Source: Eubacteriaceae bacterium
Lineage (GTDB): Bacteria; Bacillota; Clostridia; Eubacteriales; Alkalibacteraceae
Reading direction: 5' to 3'
Assembly: GCA_003446375.1 (NCBI GenBank)
Contig: DMAW01000178.1
Span: 1-29,029 of the forward strand
DNA length: 29,029 nucleotides
Shown: in pieces, positions 21,635 to 29,029 of the stretch
How the letters are laid out: every line of letters starts with the position of its first letter
How positions within the stretch are numbered: position 1 is the first letter of the stretch
Program-made: the position numbers and the translations under genes
The notes under the pieces: generated by a model
The model's input: the letters and a program-made list of their open reading frames with translations, nothing else
Databases searched by the model: none
What the model was told of the DNA's origin: nothing

Positions 21635-23131
21635 TTGACCACGCAAGAAGAAAATAACAAGAAGGCAAAGGCAGTGGAATTATTAAAAGCTGCATGGAGC
21701 AAAATCAAAAATTTAAAAAATCCATTAGAAGAAGATAAAATTTCAGAATGTATTAGAGATATAAAGCTAAACAGCAAAAGACTGGCCGTAGGAGCGTCAG
21801 TGTTGGTTTTGTTTGTAACCGGCACGGGTTACTATGAAGCAGTACAGGGATATAGGGTAATTTTCAATGGTGAAGAAATCGGAATGGTCAAAAACATGGA
21901 AGATTTTACTGAGGGCGTGGAAATTGTAAAAAAAGAGCTTTCAAGCCTGTATCAAACTGACATAGTATTTAAAAGCGATGTTAGCTTTGAAAGAGCAACC
22001 ATACAAAAAGATCATTTGTTAGAGACGCCCCAAGAGTCCGCTAAAGCTGTATATGCAACTGACATAAGCCTTTCTTCTCAAGCTGCTGTAATTGTAATCG
22101 AAGGCGAAGAGGTAGTGACTTTAGCATCGGTGGAAGAAGCCAATGAGACGATTGAAAATGTAATATCAAGTTATGTTAACTTAGGAAATGATGAGAAAAT
22201 TGTTGATGAGCCTGAAATTAGCCAAGATTATGAGATAGTAGAAAAAGTAGTGGCATATGGCGATATATCCAAAGTTGAAGAAGCGGTAAAGTTCATAATG
22301 CAAGGGACAGACGAAATATCCGAATATAAAGTAAAAAATGGAGATACGTCTTGGGATATAGCTGTAAACAGGGGTATAAACATCTCTGAGCTTGAAACAG
22401 CAAACCCGGACAAAGACATAACGGATCTTCGTGAAGGCGACGTCCTAAAGCTTACAGAAGAAAAACCTTACTTGGACGTTTCGTATACAAAACAAGAGGT
22501 TTATACTCAAAAGATAGCTTTTGAGACAACCTATAAAAAAGACTCTTCACTATATGTAGGAAAAACTAAAGAGGTTACAGCAGGAGTAAACGGAGTAAAA
22601 GAAGTAACAGCGACAGTAGTTTATCAAAACGGAGCTGAGGTATCTAGAGATATAGTTAATGAGAGTGTCATAAAAGAGCCTGTTGAGAGAGTTGTAGCTA
22701 AGGGTACAAAGCCTCTACCTCCTTCTCAGGGAACAGGAAGATTCAGAATGCCCACGTCAGGTCGCGTATCCGTCATCAATAAAGCCGGAAGCCATGCAGG
22801 AGGCCGAGCTGTAGATATCGCTAATAGAACGGGAACCTCGGTATATGCTTCTGATTCCGGAAGAGTTACCCGAGCATCTTGGTATAACGCATATGGGAAT
22901 ACGATAATAATAGACCACGGCAATGGATTTTCTACTCTTTACGCTCATCTAAGCTCATTTGGAGTGCGCGTAGGTCAATCGGTAAGCAGAGGCCAATATA
23001 TTGGAGGCATGGGAAGCACAGGGAGAAGCACAGGGAGCCATCTTCATTTTGAGATAAGATACAACGGGCAGCGGCAAGTAATCACGAAATACTTTCCAAG
23101 CTTGAGAGTCGGTTCAAGAGTATCTCCATAA
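21635..23131 (+). CDS. LysM/G5/M23 cell-wall endopeptidase
   Basis: Membrane-anchored peptidoglycan hydrolase of 498 residues: cytoplasmic N-tail, membrane segment about 50-66 (LAVGASVLVLFVTGTGY), a spacer domain to about 225, and LysM at about 230-280 (YKVKNGDTSWDIA). A G5-like domain covers about 285-360 and a C-terminal M23/LytM peptidase about 369-490. Zinc-site residues seen are His387 and Asp394 (HAGGRAVD), plus HLHFE with His469 and His471; YAHLS is also present. The first His-Asp motif is HX6D, longer than the classical HX3D. The frame opens at GTG 21629, only one base from GGAGG, so TTG 21635 (spacing 7) is the likelier start. A WalR-like box precedes the gene. Confidence 0.92.
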   Translation: MTTQEENNKKAKAVELLKAAWSKIKNLKNPLEEDKISECIRDIKLNSKRLAVGASVLVLFVTGTGYYEAVQGYRVIFNGEEIGMVKNMEDFTEGVEIVKKELSSLYQTDIVFKSDVSFERATIQKDHLLETPQESAKAVYATDISLSSQAAVIVIEGEEVVTLASVEEANETIENVISSYVNLGNDEKIVDEPEISQDYEIVEKVVAYGDISKVEEAVKFIMQGTDEISEYKVKNGDTSWDIAVNRGINISELETANPDKDITDLREGDVLKLTEEKPYLDVSYTKQEVYTQKIAFETTYKKDSSLYVGKTKEVTAGVNGVKEVTATVVYQNGAEVSRDIVNESVIKEPVERVVAKGTKPLPPSQGTGRFRMPTSGRVSVINKAGSHAGGRAVDIANRTGTSVYASDSGRVTRASWYNAYGNTIIIDHGNGFSTLYAHLSSFGVRVGQSVSRGQYIGGMGSTGRSTGSHLHFEIRYNGQRQVITKYFPSLRVGSRVSP

Positions 23132-23152
23132 TCCAATAATAATTTGAACATC

Positions 23153-23190
23153 ACCCGCCACAGGTTCAGGCTACTGAAATTGTGGTGGGT
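23153..23190 (+). terminator. hairpin after the M23 gene
   Basis: ACCCGCCACA (23153-23162) pairs with TGTGGTGGGT (23181-23190) with one G-U, around an inner stem-loop TTCAG-GCTA-CTGAA. Flanking AATAATAAT and TTATTATTA extend the pairing. There is no pure T-run, so it may be a terminator or a stabilising 3' structure. Confidence 0.6.
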
Positions 23191-23237
23191 TATTATTATG
23201 TTTATAAAGCTTATTGTTATGAAGGGAGAAAGCCCAT

Positions 23238-23519
23238 ATGAGCAAACATTATAGGTATTTTCAAAATAAAGAATGCGAATATTATCCGTGTCACCATATT
23301 GAAAATGAAGATAAGTTCAACTGTCTTTTTTGCTATTGCCCATTATACGCATTAGGTGATAAATGCGGAGGCTGCTTTAAGTATACAGATAAAGGAATAA
23401 AAGATTGCAGAAATTGTTCTATACCCCATGACCAAGAAAATTATGAAAAGATAATTGAAAAACTTGGAGAACTCATAGACATGGTAAAAAAAGACACTGA
23501 TGGAATAGGTAGTGATTGA
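23238..23519 (+). CDS. cysteine-rich small domain protein (COG2158 type)
   Basis: A 93-residue protein with a dense cysteine/histidine core: KECEYYPCHH, then NCLFCYCPLYALGDKCGGCF, then DCRNCSIPH. About ten Cys and several His suggest one or two structural zinc or other metal sites. This is the pattern of the cysteine-rich small domain family (Pfam PF04071), whose function is unknown. The C-terminus is a charged helix (EKIIEKLGELIDMVKK). ATG 23238 has GGGAG upstream. The HAD phosphatase ATG follows its stop directly, so they are co-transcribed and likely coupled, with malic enzyme third. Confidence 0.85.
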   Translation: MSKHYRYFQNKECEYYPCHHIENEDKFNCLFCYCPLYALGDKCGGCFKYTDKGIKDCRNCSIPHDQENYEKIIEKLGELIDMVKKDTDGIGSD

Positions 23520-24344
23520 ATGAAAATAAAACTTTTAGCTTTAGATATGGATGGAACTATGCTAAAGAGCAAACATGAGTTGGATCCATTAGTTGCAGAT
23601 AGGATTTCACAAGCTATTAAAAAAGGCGTCAAAGTAGTATTGGCAACAGGGCGCGTATACCCATCGGCAAAATTTTATGCAAAGCAACTTAATACCAAAG
23701 GCGCAATAATAAGCTGCAACGGTTCGTATATCAAAGATTATCAGTCAGATGCCATCATAGATAAAAAAGCCATAAAAAGAGAGTCCTTTAAAGCTGTTTT
23801 GGATTTGCTTGGCAAGTTTGAAGTAAGCTATCAGATGTTTGGAAACAATACCTATTATGCTTTGGAGGAAAATGAGGTAAGCAGAAAGTACATAGATTGG
23901 AATAAGACCCAAAGCCAAGAAGACAGAATAGATATAAAAATAATAGATGACCCATATGTGCTTTTAGAAAAAGACATAGAAATTTATAAAGTGCTTTTAA
24001 ATCATAGAAAAATCAACCAAGAAAAATTCTTGAAAATTAGAATGAGCATAGATGCCATAGAAGACATTTACACTATCAGATCCATGCCTGATTCAATAGA
24101 CATAATCAACGATAAAGTCAATAAAGGAGACGGACTTAAGAGTGTATGCAGGTATTACGATATTGATTTAGAATCCACTATGGCCATAGGGGACAATGAA
24201 AATGACTTGGAGATGATACAGTATTCTAAAATCGGAGTAGCAATGGGAAATGCTGAGGAATACATAAAACAAGCAGCAGATTATACTACGCTTTCCAATA
24301 TTGAAAACGGAGTTGCAGCTGCTATAGAAAAATTTATCTTATAG
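23520..24344 (+). CDS. Cof-type HAD-IIB family phosphatase
   Basis: Haloacid dehalogenase-type hydrolase of 274 residues. Motif I is LALDMDGTML with both catalytic aspartates, motif II lies in VVLATGR, and motif III/IV are NKGDGLKSV and IGDNENDLEMI with the conserved ending GVAMGNAEEYIK. A large C2B cap between motifs II and III places it in the Cof/YidA group, which dephosphorylate sugar phosphates, flavin or PLP phosphates in various species. The exact substrate cannot be read from sequence. The start directly abuts the preceding stop. Malic enzyme lies 27 bases downstream with its own GGAG site. Confidence 0.93.
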   Translation: MKIKLLALDMDGTMLKSKHELDPLVADRISQAIKKGVKVVLATGRVYPSAKFYAKQLNTKGAIISCNGSYIKDYQSDAIIDKKAIKRESFKAVLDLLGKFEVSYQMFGNNTYYALEENEVSRKYIDWNKTQSQEDRIDIKIIDDPYVLLEKDIEIYKVLLNHRKINQEKFLKIRMSIDAIEDIYTIRSMPDSIDIINDKVNKGDGLKSVCRYYDIDLESTMAIGDNENDLEMIQYSKIGVAMGNAEEYIKQAADYTTLSNIENGVAAAIEKFIL

Positions 24345-24371
24345 TTATAGTTTAAGACAGGAGTGAAATAA

Positions 24372-25550
24372 ATGGATTATAATAAAAGAGCATTGGAAAT
24401 TCACGAAGAAAACCAAGGTAAGATAAGCATCGTCAGCAAGGTTCCAGTTAAAAACCAGGAAGACTTGTCCTTAGCTTATACTCCGGGAGTTGCGGCGCCT
24501 TGTTTGGAAATATACGAAGACAAGCAAAAAGCTTATAAATACACATCTAAAGGAAATCTCGTAGCAGTAGTCAGCGACGGTTCAGCTGTATTGGGCCTTG
24601 GCAACATAGGCGGACTCGCATCTATGCCGGTAATGGAAGGCAAAGCAATATTGTTTAAAGAGTTTGCAGGGATTGATGCTTTCCCCATATGTCTTGATAC
24701 ACAGGATGTAGAAGAAATTGTACGAACAGTAGCAAATATTGCCCCGACTTTCGGAGGGGTAAACTTAGAAGATATCTCGGCACCCAGGTGCTTCGAGGTT
24801 GAAGAAAGATTGATTGAAGAGCTGGATATTCCTGTATTTCACGATGATCAGCACGGGACTGCTATAGTAACTTTGGCAGCTATGATAAACTCCCTTAGGA
24901 TTTCGGGAAAAACAGAAAAAGAAGCAAAGGTGGTAATAAACGGTGCTGGATCAGCAGGAGTGGCGATATCTAAGCTTATTCATTCATATGGATTTGAAAA
25001 TATAATTTTATGTGACAGCAAAGGTATAATATCTCACTCTAGAGAAGATCTCGTTCGATACAAAAAAGATATCTTGGAGATAACTAATAAAGGCGATATA
25101 TCGGGAAATTTGTCAGCAGCATTGAAAGATGCAGATATTTTTGTCGGAGTATCTGCGGCAGGGGTTTTAAAGAAAGAAGATGTAAAAAACATGAATTCCG
25201 ATCCCATTATTTTTGCTATGGCAAATCCGGTACCGGAAATTATGCCTGATGAAGCTTACGAAGCTGGAGCGCTAATAGTAGGAACGGGAAGAAGTGACTT
25301 TGACAATCAAATTAATAACGTGTTGGCTTTTCCGGGTATTTTCAAAGGAGCCCTTGAAATCAAGGCAAAATATATTAACTTGGAAATGAAGCTGGCCGCA
25401 GCCATGGCCATAGCAGATGTGATACCTACATCTGAATTGAGAACTGACTATATAATACCTAAGGTTTTTGAAAAAAAAGTGGTGGATGCAGTAAGTGAAG
25501 CTGTGAAAAATGCAGCTGTATCATCGGGGATAGTAAAAAATAAAAGGTAA
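24372..25550 (+). CDS. malic enzyme (NAD(P)-dependent, decarboxylating)
   Basis: Converts malate to pyruvate and CO2 with reduction of NAD(P). The 392 residues are typical of the short bacterial form without a phosphotransacetylase-like extension. Motifs: the catalytic tyrosine in LAYTPGVAAPC, the region GNIGGLASMPVMEGKAILFKEF with the catalytic lysine, metal ligands in HDDQHGTAIV, and the Rossmann signature VINGAGSAGVA. The acid ILCDSKG after the Rossmann strand suggests NAD preference, an inference from the usual rule. ATG 24372 follows a GGAG. It is last in a three-gene unit after the Cys-rich and HAD genes, and ends inside a long palindromic terminator. Confidence 0.95.
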   Translation: MDYNKRALEIHEENQGKISIVSKVPVKNQEDLSLAYTPGVAAPCLEIYEDKQKAYKYTSKGNLVAVVSDGSAVLGLGNIGGLASMPVMEGKAILFKEFAGIDAFPICLDTQDVEEIVRTVANIAPTFGGVNLEDISAPRCFEVEERLIEELDIPVFHDDQHGTAIVTLAAMINSLRISGKTEKEAKVVINGAGSAGVAISKLIHSYGFENIILCDSKGIISHSREDLVRYKKDILEITNKGDISGNLSAALKDADIFVGVSAAGVLKKEDVKNMNSDPIIFAMANPVPEIMPDEAYEAGALIVGTGRSDFDNQINNVLAFPGIFKGALEIKAKYINLEMKLAAAMAIADVIPTSELRTDYIIPKVFEKKVVDAVSEAVKNAAVSSGIVKNKR

Positions 25551-25578
25551 TGTCGCTTAAGCGACATTACCTTTTATT
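25539..25578. terminator. 40-base perfect palindrome containing the stop codons of both convergent genes
   Basis: Bases 25539-25558 are the exact reverse complement of 25559-25578 (centre CTTAAG, core GTAATGTCGC). The malic enzyme TAA (25548-25550) and the opposing SHOCT gene TAA (25576-25574) both lie within it. A-rich left and T-rich right ends make it a bidirectional intrinsic terminator. Confidence 0.9.
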
Positions 25579-25876
25579 CATTTTCACGGAGCTTTTTAAT
25601 CTTTTGTTCAAACTCTTCATCTGAAATTTCGCCTTTTATATAGCTTTCTTTCAATAGGTTGACAAAATATTCATTGTCCTTTTGGACAGAAGAACTCTTG
25701 TTTGTATCTGTGGATGCTTTGCTGTTTTTAAGCAAAATGTAAATTGCTGCCGCTGCCAAGGCAACGAAAATTATCATCATCAGTATCCCTCCCAAAGGAA
25801 ATCTTCCATCAGAAAAACCGGAGCACCATGAATTGAAACTGTCATAGCCTCTTCCGGAAAAATATCTACTCATCAT
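25574..25876 (-). CDS. SHOCT-domain small membrane protein
   Basis: A 100-residue protein: a glycine/serine-rich N-terminus (SGRGYDSFNSWCSGFSDG), one membrane segment at about 31-52 (GGILMMIIFVALAAAAIYILL), a polar linker, and a C-terminal SHOCT domain (VNLLKESYIKGEISDEEFEQKIKKL). SHOCT is a short helical domain at protein ends, probably for oligomerisation. The reading frame extends 17 codons further, but the start is placed at ATG 25876 because GAGGAGGG lies 7 bases upstream, and the longer form crosses the promoter. Function unknown. It has its own promoter and converges on malic enzyme. Confidence 0.85.
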   Translation of the reverse strand: MMSRYFSGRGYDSFNSWCSGFSDGRFPLGGILMMIIFVALAAAAIYILLKNSKASTDTNKSSSVQKDNEYFVNLLKESYIKGEISDEEFEQKIKKLRENE

Positions 25877-25898
25877 AATTATTCCCTCCTCTACTTTG

Positions 25899-25938
25899 AT
25901 TCTAATGATAACACCTAAATGTGTCATTAGTGTGTCAT
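25899..25938 (-). promoter_or_regulatory. promoter of the SHOCT gene with direct repeats at the -35
   Basis: On the - strand ATGACA (25927-25922), a 17-base spacer and TAGAAT (25904-25899). The octamer TGTGTCAT (as read on +) occurs at 25920-25927 and 25931-25938, 11 bases apart, covering the -35 and just upstream. One-turn direct repeats in this position are typical of an activator or response-regulator site. Confidence 0.6.
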
Positions 25939-26089
25939 CATGTGAAATATATAATAAATAATTGTCATTTAAGAAGATAATCTGAAGATCTAAATCTTAA
26001 ATCCATATTAAAATATATTTAAAGTGGTTGAAAAATTAAAATAATTCTTATAAAATAGGGATTACTGATATGAAAAGAAGGTGTTGAGA

Positions 26090-26758
26090 TTGAATTGGCT
26101 GCAAAAATTAGAACGAAAAATAAATAAGTTTGCGATACATAATTTAATGTACTACATAGTGGCTCTGACTGGCTTAGTTTTTATCTTATATATGTTTTTT
26201 GGGTACGAGTTTATAAGCAGGCTGTACTTTTTTCCTGATGCTATATTAAATGGTGAGATTTGGAGAATAATAACTTTTGTTTTTATACCCCCTTCGTTTT
26301 CGCCTTTATGGATCATATTTGCATTGTATTTCTACTATATGATTGGAAGAACTTTGGAACAGCAATGGGGGACGGCAAGGTTCAACCTGTACTATATGTT
26401 TGGAGTGATTGGAACAGTCGCAGCATCGCTGCTGACGGGAACCATTGGAATGCCTACATATTTGAACTTGTCTTTATTTTTGGCTTTTGCTCATCTGTTT
26501 CCGGATTTTCAAGTTTTGTTGTTTCTGATAATTCCCGTTAAGATGAAATACCTTGCTTATCTAAACTGGTTTTTCTTTGCATTTACAATATTGACAGGTT
26601 CAATGTCGGACAGGGTGGCTGCAATTGTTGCTTTAGCTAACTTCTTCATATTTTTCTATGGAGACTTCACAAGAGGAGTCAAAAGGAGAGTCTCGAATAA
26701 TGACACAAGATCAGAATTCAACAGGCAGATCAGAGAATTCAAAAGGAAAAATCGTTAG
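26090..26758 (+). CDS. rhomboid-like membrane protein lacking the catalytic GxSG motif
   Basis: A 222-residue protein with about six membrane segments and a basic C-terminal tail (KRRVSNND...FKRKNR). The rhomboid scaffold shows in NGEIWRIITFVFIPP (loop 1 region) and in GRTLEQQWGTARFNLYYMFGVIG. Where an active protease would have GxSG at the top of the fourth helix, the protein reads YLNLSLFLAFAHLFPD, with no GxSG. No clear catalytic His stands in the last helices. It is therefore probably a non-proteolytic rhomboid-family protein. The frame opens at GTG 26081, but GAAGGTG (26077-26083) fits TTG 26090 best. The gap 25939-26080 is A/T-rich without a sure promoter. Confidence 0.78.
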   Translation: MNWLQKLERKINKFAIHNLMYYIVALTGLVFILYMFFGYEFISRLYFFPDAILNGEIWRIITFVFIPPSFSPLWIIFALYFYYMIGRTLEQQWGTARFNLYYMFGVIGTVAASLLTGTIGMPTYLNLSLFLAFAHLFPDFQVLLFLIIPVKMKYLAYLNWFFFAFTILTGSMSDRVAAIVALANFFIFFYGDFTRGVKRRVSNNDTRSEFNRQIREFKRKNR

Positions 26759-26801
26759 ATGCGTGATACATGAATTCATAAAGATGCAAGGTTTTCCGTG
26801 T

Positions 26802-26837
26802 AAAAAATTTAAGGCTAGCTAAGCCTTAAATTTTTTT
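26802..26837 (+). terminator. rho-independent terminator after the rhomboid-like gene
   Basis: The left arm 26802-26816 (ending AAGGCT) pairs with 26822-26836 (beginning AGCCTT) around the loop AGCTA, with the T-tract forming the right end of the arm. It cleanly separates this gene from the dgt-dnaG unit. Confidence 0.88.
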
Positions 26838-26904
26838 GTTAAAATAAAAGGAATTGGGTATCTTATAATGAATAAAACTATTAGCTGTATTGGAGATGAA
26901 TGTC

Positions 26905-27906
26905 GTGAAGATACGAGAGCAATGGGAGAAAGTTGAAAAAAATATTCTTTCGGCTTATGCAGTTTTAAGTACAGAATCAAAAGGAAGAAAAGTATACGAA
27001 GCGCCTTGTGACATAAGAACCGATTTTCAAAGGGATAGAGACCGGATAGTGCATTCGAAAGCTTTTAGGAGACTGAAGCATAAGACCCAAGTGTTTATTT
27101 CCCCTGAAGGCGATCACTACAGGACAAGGTTGACCCATACCCTTGAAGTAGCTCAGATAGCAAGAACGATTGCCAGGGCATTGAAGCTAAATGAAGACTT
27201 AACAGAAGCCATTGCCTTGGGACATGATCTGGGACATACCCCTTTTGGACATACAGGAGAAAAAGTGTTGGATAAGATATGTTCCTTTGGTTTCAAGCAT
27301 AGGCAGCAGAGTTTGAGGGTAGTAGATAAGCTTGAAGGCAAAGCAGGGCTGAATTTGACATGGGAAGTTAGAGATGGTATACTAAATCATTCAGGGGATA
27401 ATCCTCCTGTAACATTGGAAGGGCAAATAGTGCACTTTTCCGATAGAATAGCATATATTAATCATGATATTGAAGATGCTCAAAGAGCCGGCATCTTAAA
27501 TGAGAGCCAGCTTCCAAAAGAATGCACATCTATATTAGGCAATGGAAAGAGGCAGAGAATCGACACTATGATACATGACATTATAAGGAATAGCTGGGAA
27601 AAAGATTACGTAATTATGAGCGAGGATGTTAAAAATGCTACGCATCAATTGCGTAATTTCCTTTTTGATACGGTCTATATAGGTTCCAAAGCAAAAACAG
27701 AAGAGGACAAAACAGAAAATATCATTACTTCTCTTTTTGATTATTTTACTGATCATCCAGATGAAATGTCCAATGAGTGCAAAGAGAACCTATATGCTGA
27801 AGATATTGAAAGGGTGGTTGCCGACTATATTGCAGGAATGACAGACAGGTATGCGGTCAACCGCTATAGCAGTTTGTTTATACCATCTCCGTGGAGGGTA
27901 TATTAA
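26905..27906 (+). CDS. dgt: deoxyguanosinetriphosphate triphosphohydrolase-like HD protein
   Basis: HD-superfamily dNTP triphosphohydrolase of 333 residues. It shows the N-terminal signature DIRTDFQRDRDRIVHSKAFR and RLKHKTQVF, then RTRLTHTLEVAQIARTIAR (first metal His), and GHDLGHTPFGHTGE with the HD pair. The second part includes VHFSDRIAYINHDIEDA with the last metal Asp. Such proteins are usual before dnaG-rpoD in Clostridia and are thought to control dNTP pools. The frame opens at TTG 26890 with ATG at 26896, but GGAG at 26892-26895 has a proper distance (9) only to GTG 26905, giving MKIREQW, the common beginning of this family. Substrate specificity is not visible. Confidence 0.93.
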   Translation: MKIREQWEKVEKNILSAYAVLSTESKGRKVYEAPCDIRTDFQRDRDRIVHSKAFRRLKHKTQVFISPEGDHYRTRLTHTLEVAQIARTIARALKLNEDLTEAIALGHDLGHTPFGHTGEKVLDKICSFGFKHRQQSLRVVDKLEGKAGLNLTWEVRDGILNHSGDNPPVTLEGQIVHFSDRIAYINHDIEDAQRAGILNESQLPKECTSILGNGKRQRIDTMIHDIIRNSWEKDYVIMSEDVKNATHQLRNFLFDTVYIGSKAKTEEDKTENIITSLFDYFTDHPDEMSNECKENLYAEDIERVVADYIAGMTDRYAVNRYSSLFIPSPWRVY

Positions 27907-27968
27907 ACTTATGAAAGCAAGGGTATTTATAGGTTACAGCAATAAATCAGGTAAAATCAGGTGATTAA

Positions 27969-29029
27969 ATGGGCAGAGGATATACTGAAGAACAAATTCA
28001 GCAGGTGGTTGAGGCAAACGACATCGTAGATGTTATTTCCCAATACGTCACATTAAAGAAATCTGGTAGCCAATACATGGGCAGGTGCCCTTTTCACAAC
28101 GAAAAAACCCCTTCATTCAGCGTTTCTGCTGAAAAACAGCTCTATCATTGTTTCGGATGCGGTGCCGGTGGGAATTTAATAACTTTTGTGATGAATATGG
28201 AAAATCTAAATTTCATTGACGCCATAAAGCACTTATCTCAAATAGCAAATATATATTTGCCGGATCCAAAAGCGGAAAATGATGCCGAGAGCATAAAAAG
28301 GGAGAGACAATACAAGCTTCATAGAGAAGCAGCCCTGTATTTTCACAAAATGCTTATAAAGGATATTCCGGCGCAAAGATATTTGTTTTCTAGAGGAATA
28401 CAGGAAGAGACCATAAAAAAGTTCGCACTGGGGTATTCTACCTCAAAATTCGATGGTTTGTTCAAGCACTTGTCATATAAAGGATATACGCGTCAAGAAA
28501 TGCTGGATTCCGGTCTGGTGTTAGCAAGCAAACGCGATGATGGCTGTTACGATAGGTTTAGGAGCAGAATCATGTTTCCTATAGTAACAGTAACCGGTCG
28601 CGTCATAGGATTTGGAGGAAGGTTGACGGAAAAGAGCGAAAAGTATCCTAAGTATTTGAATTCTCCTGAAAACGCTATATTTACAAAAGGAAATCACCTT
28701 TACGGACTTAATATTGCAAAAAACAATATCAAAGACGGTAAGATCATAGCTGTAGAAGGCTATATGGATGTCATAAGCCTTCATCAAGCAGGTGTTAAAA
28801 ATGCAGTAGCTTCATTGGGCACCGCGCTTACAAAGGGTCAGGGAAGATTGATAAAAAGATATGTTGATGAGGTTGTTCTTTGCTATGATGGAGATGAAGC
28901 AGGACAAAGGGCTATGATACGCGGAATAGAGGTTTTAGATGGATTGGATCTTTCGATTAAGGTTTTGCGCCTTCCGGCAGGAAAAGATCCGGATGATTTT
29001 ATTAAAAAGGAAGGTCTAAAGGCCTTTAG
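27969..29029 (+). CDS. dnaG: DNA primase DnaG (5' part, cut by window end)
   Basis: The first 353 codons of primase; the frame is still open at 29029, and the last two bases AG belong to an incomplete codon, so this is a window truncation. The N-terminal CHC2 zinc domain has Cys40, His43, Cys61 and Cys64 (RCPFHNEKTPSF, YHCFGCG). The RNA polymerase core follows with RIMFPI, GFGGR and the TOPRIM fold (VEGYMDVISLHQAG and CYDGDEAG with the metal acids). The AGGTGATT site is well placed before ATG 27969. It lies 62 bases after dgt with no terminator between, matching the clostridial dgt-dnaG-rpoD order, so rpoD is expected beyond the window. Confidence 0.96.
   Translation, partial: MGRGYTEEQIQQVVEANDIVDVISQYVTLKKSGSQYMGRCPFHNEKTPSFSVSAEKQLYHCFGCGAGGNLITFVMNMENLNFIDAIKHLSQIANIYLPDPKAENDAESIKRERQYKLHREAALYFHKMLIKDIPAQRYLFSRGIQEETIKKFALGYSTSKFDGLFKHLSYKGYTRQEMLDSGLVLASKRDDGCYDRFRSRIMFPIVTVTGRVIGFGGRLTEKSEKYPKYLNSPENAIFTKGNHLYGLNIAKNNIKDGKIIAVEGYMDVISLHQAGVKNAVASLGTALTKGQGRLIKRYVDEVVLCYDGDEAGQRAMIRGIEVLDGLDLSIKVLRLPAGKDPDDFIKKEGLKAF

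Overview
The window looks like a chromosomal segment of a low-GC, Gram-positive anaerobe, most likely class Clostridia. The evidence is strong AGGAGG-type ribosome binding sites, frequent GTG/TTG starts, Bacillus-type SOS boxes (GAACNNNNGTTC), and the orders miaB-mutS-mutL-miaA, lexA/yneA and dgt-dnaG. I cannot name a genus. No transposase, integrase, phage gene, CRISPR array, rRNA or tRNA gene was seen. This is a well-kept chromosomal region, not an island.

Layout. (1) 84-8084: a tight + strand cluster for tRNA A37 modification and mismatch repair (miaB, mutS, mutL, miaA), ending in a PLP enzyme of the aluminium-resistance/methionine gamma-lyase family. (2) 8134-9199: lexA, divergent from a LysM division-inhibitor-like gene (yneA type), with SOS boxes between them. 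(3) 9284-9733: a universal stress protein. (4) 9791-11931: selD-mnmH on the - strand, which makes selenophosphate and then 2-selenouridine in tRNA. (5) 12078-13766: serine acetyltransferase, an ArsR repressor with a cysteine pair placed as in persulfide sensors, and a rhodanese, so a sulfur-handling block. (6) 13991-14485: an orphan membrane-anchored protein. (7) 14515-17536: a lysine riboswitch with its own promoter and terminator, leading into an undescribed FAD protein and a multi-spanning transporter. (8) 17609-21367: a DUF308 membrane protein, a PAS/GGDEF/HD-GYP cyclic-di-GMP enzyme, and a regulator with an ArsR-like N-terminus and a large ligand-type C-terminal domain. (9) 21571-23131: a WalR-like box and a LysM/G5/M23 cell-wall endopeptidase. 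(10) 23238-25550: a Cys-rich small protein, a Cof-type HAD phosphatase and malic enzyme. (11) 25574-26758: a SHOCT-domain membrane peptide and a rhomboid-like protein without the usual catalytic motif. (12) 26905-29029: dGTPase-like HD hydrolase and the 5' part of dnaG, cut by the window end.

Most interesting: the lysine-riboswitch operon (FAD oxidoreductase with a four-cysteine motif plus transporter), because neither gene belongs to the classical lysine regulon. Next are the probable persulfide-sensing ArsR/rhodanese switch with a visible 12-2-12 operator, the abutting divergent promoters of selD and serine acetyltransferase, and the exact WalR-consensus box in front of the M23 endopeptidase. 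All assignments come from reading sequence and translations by eye; no database search was run.
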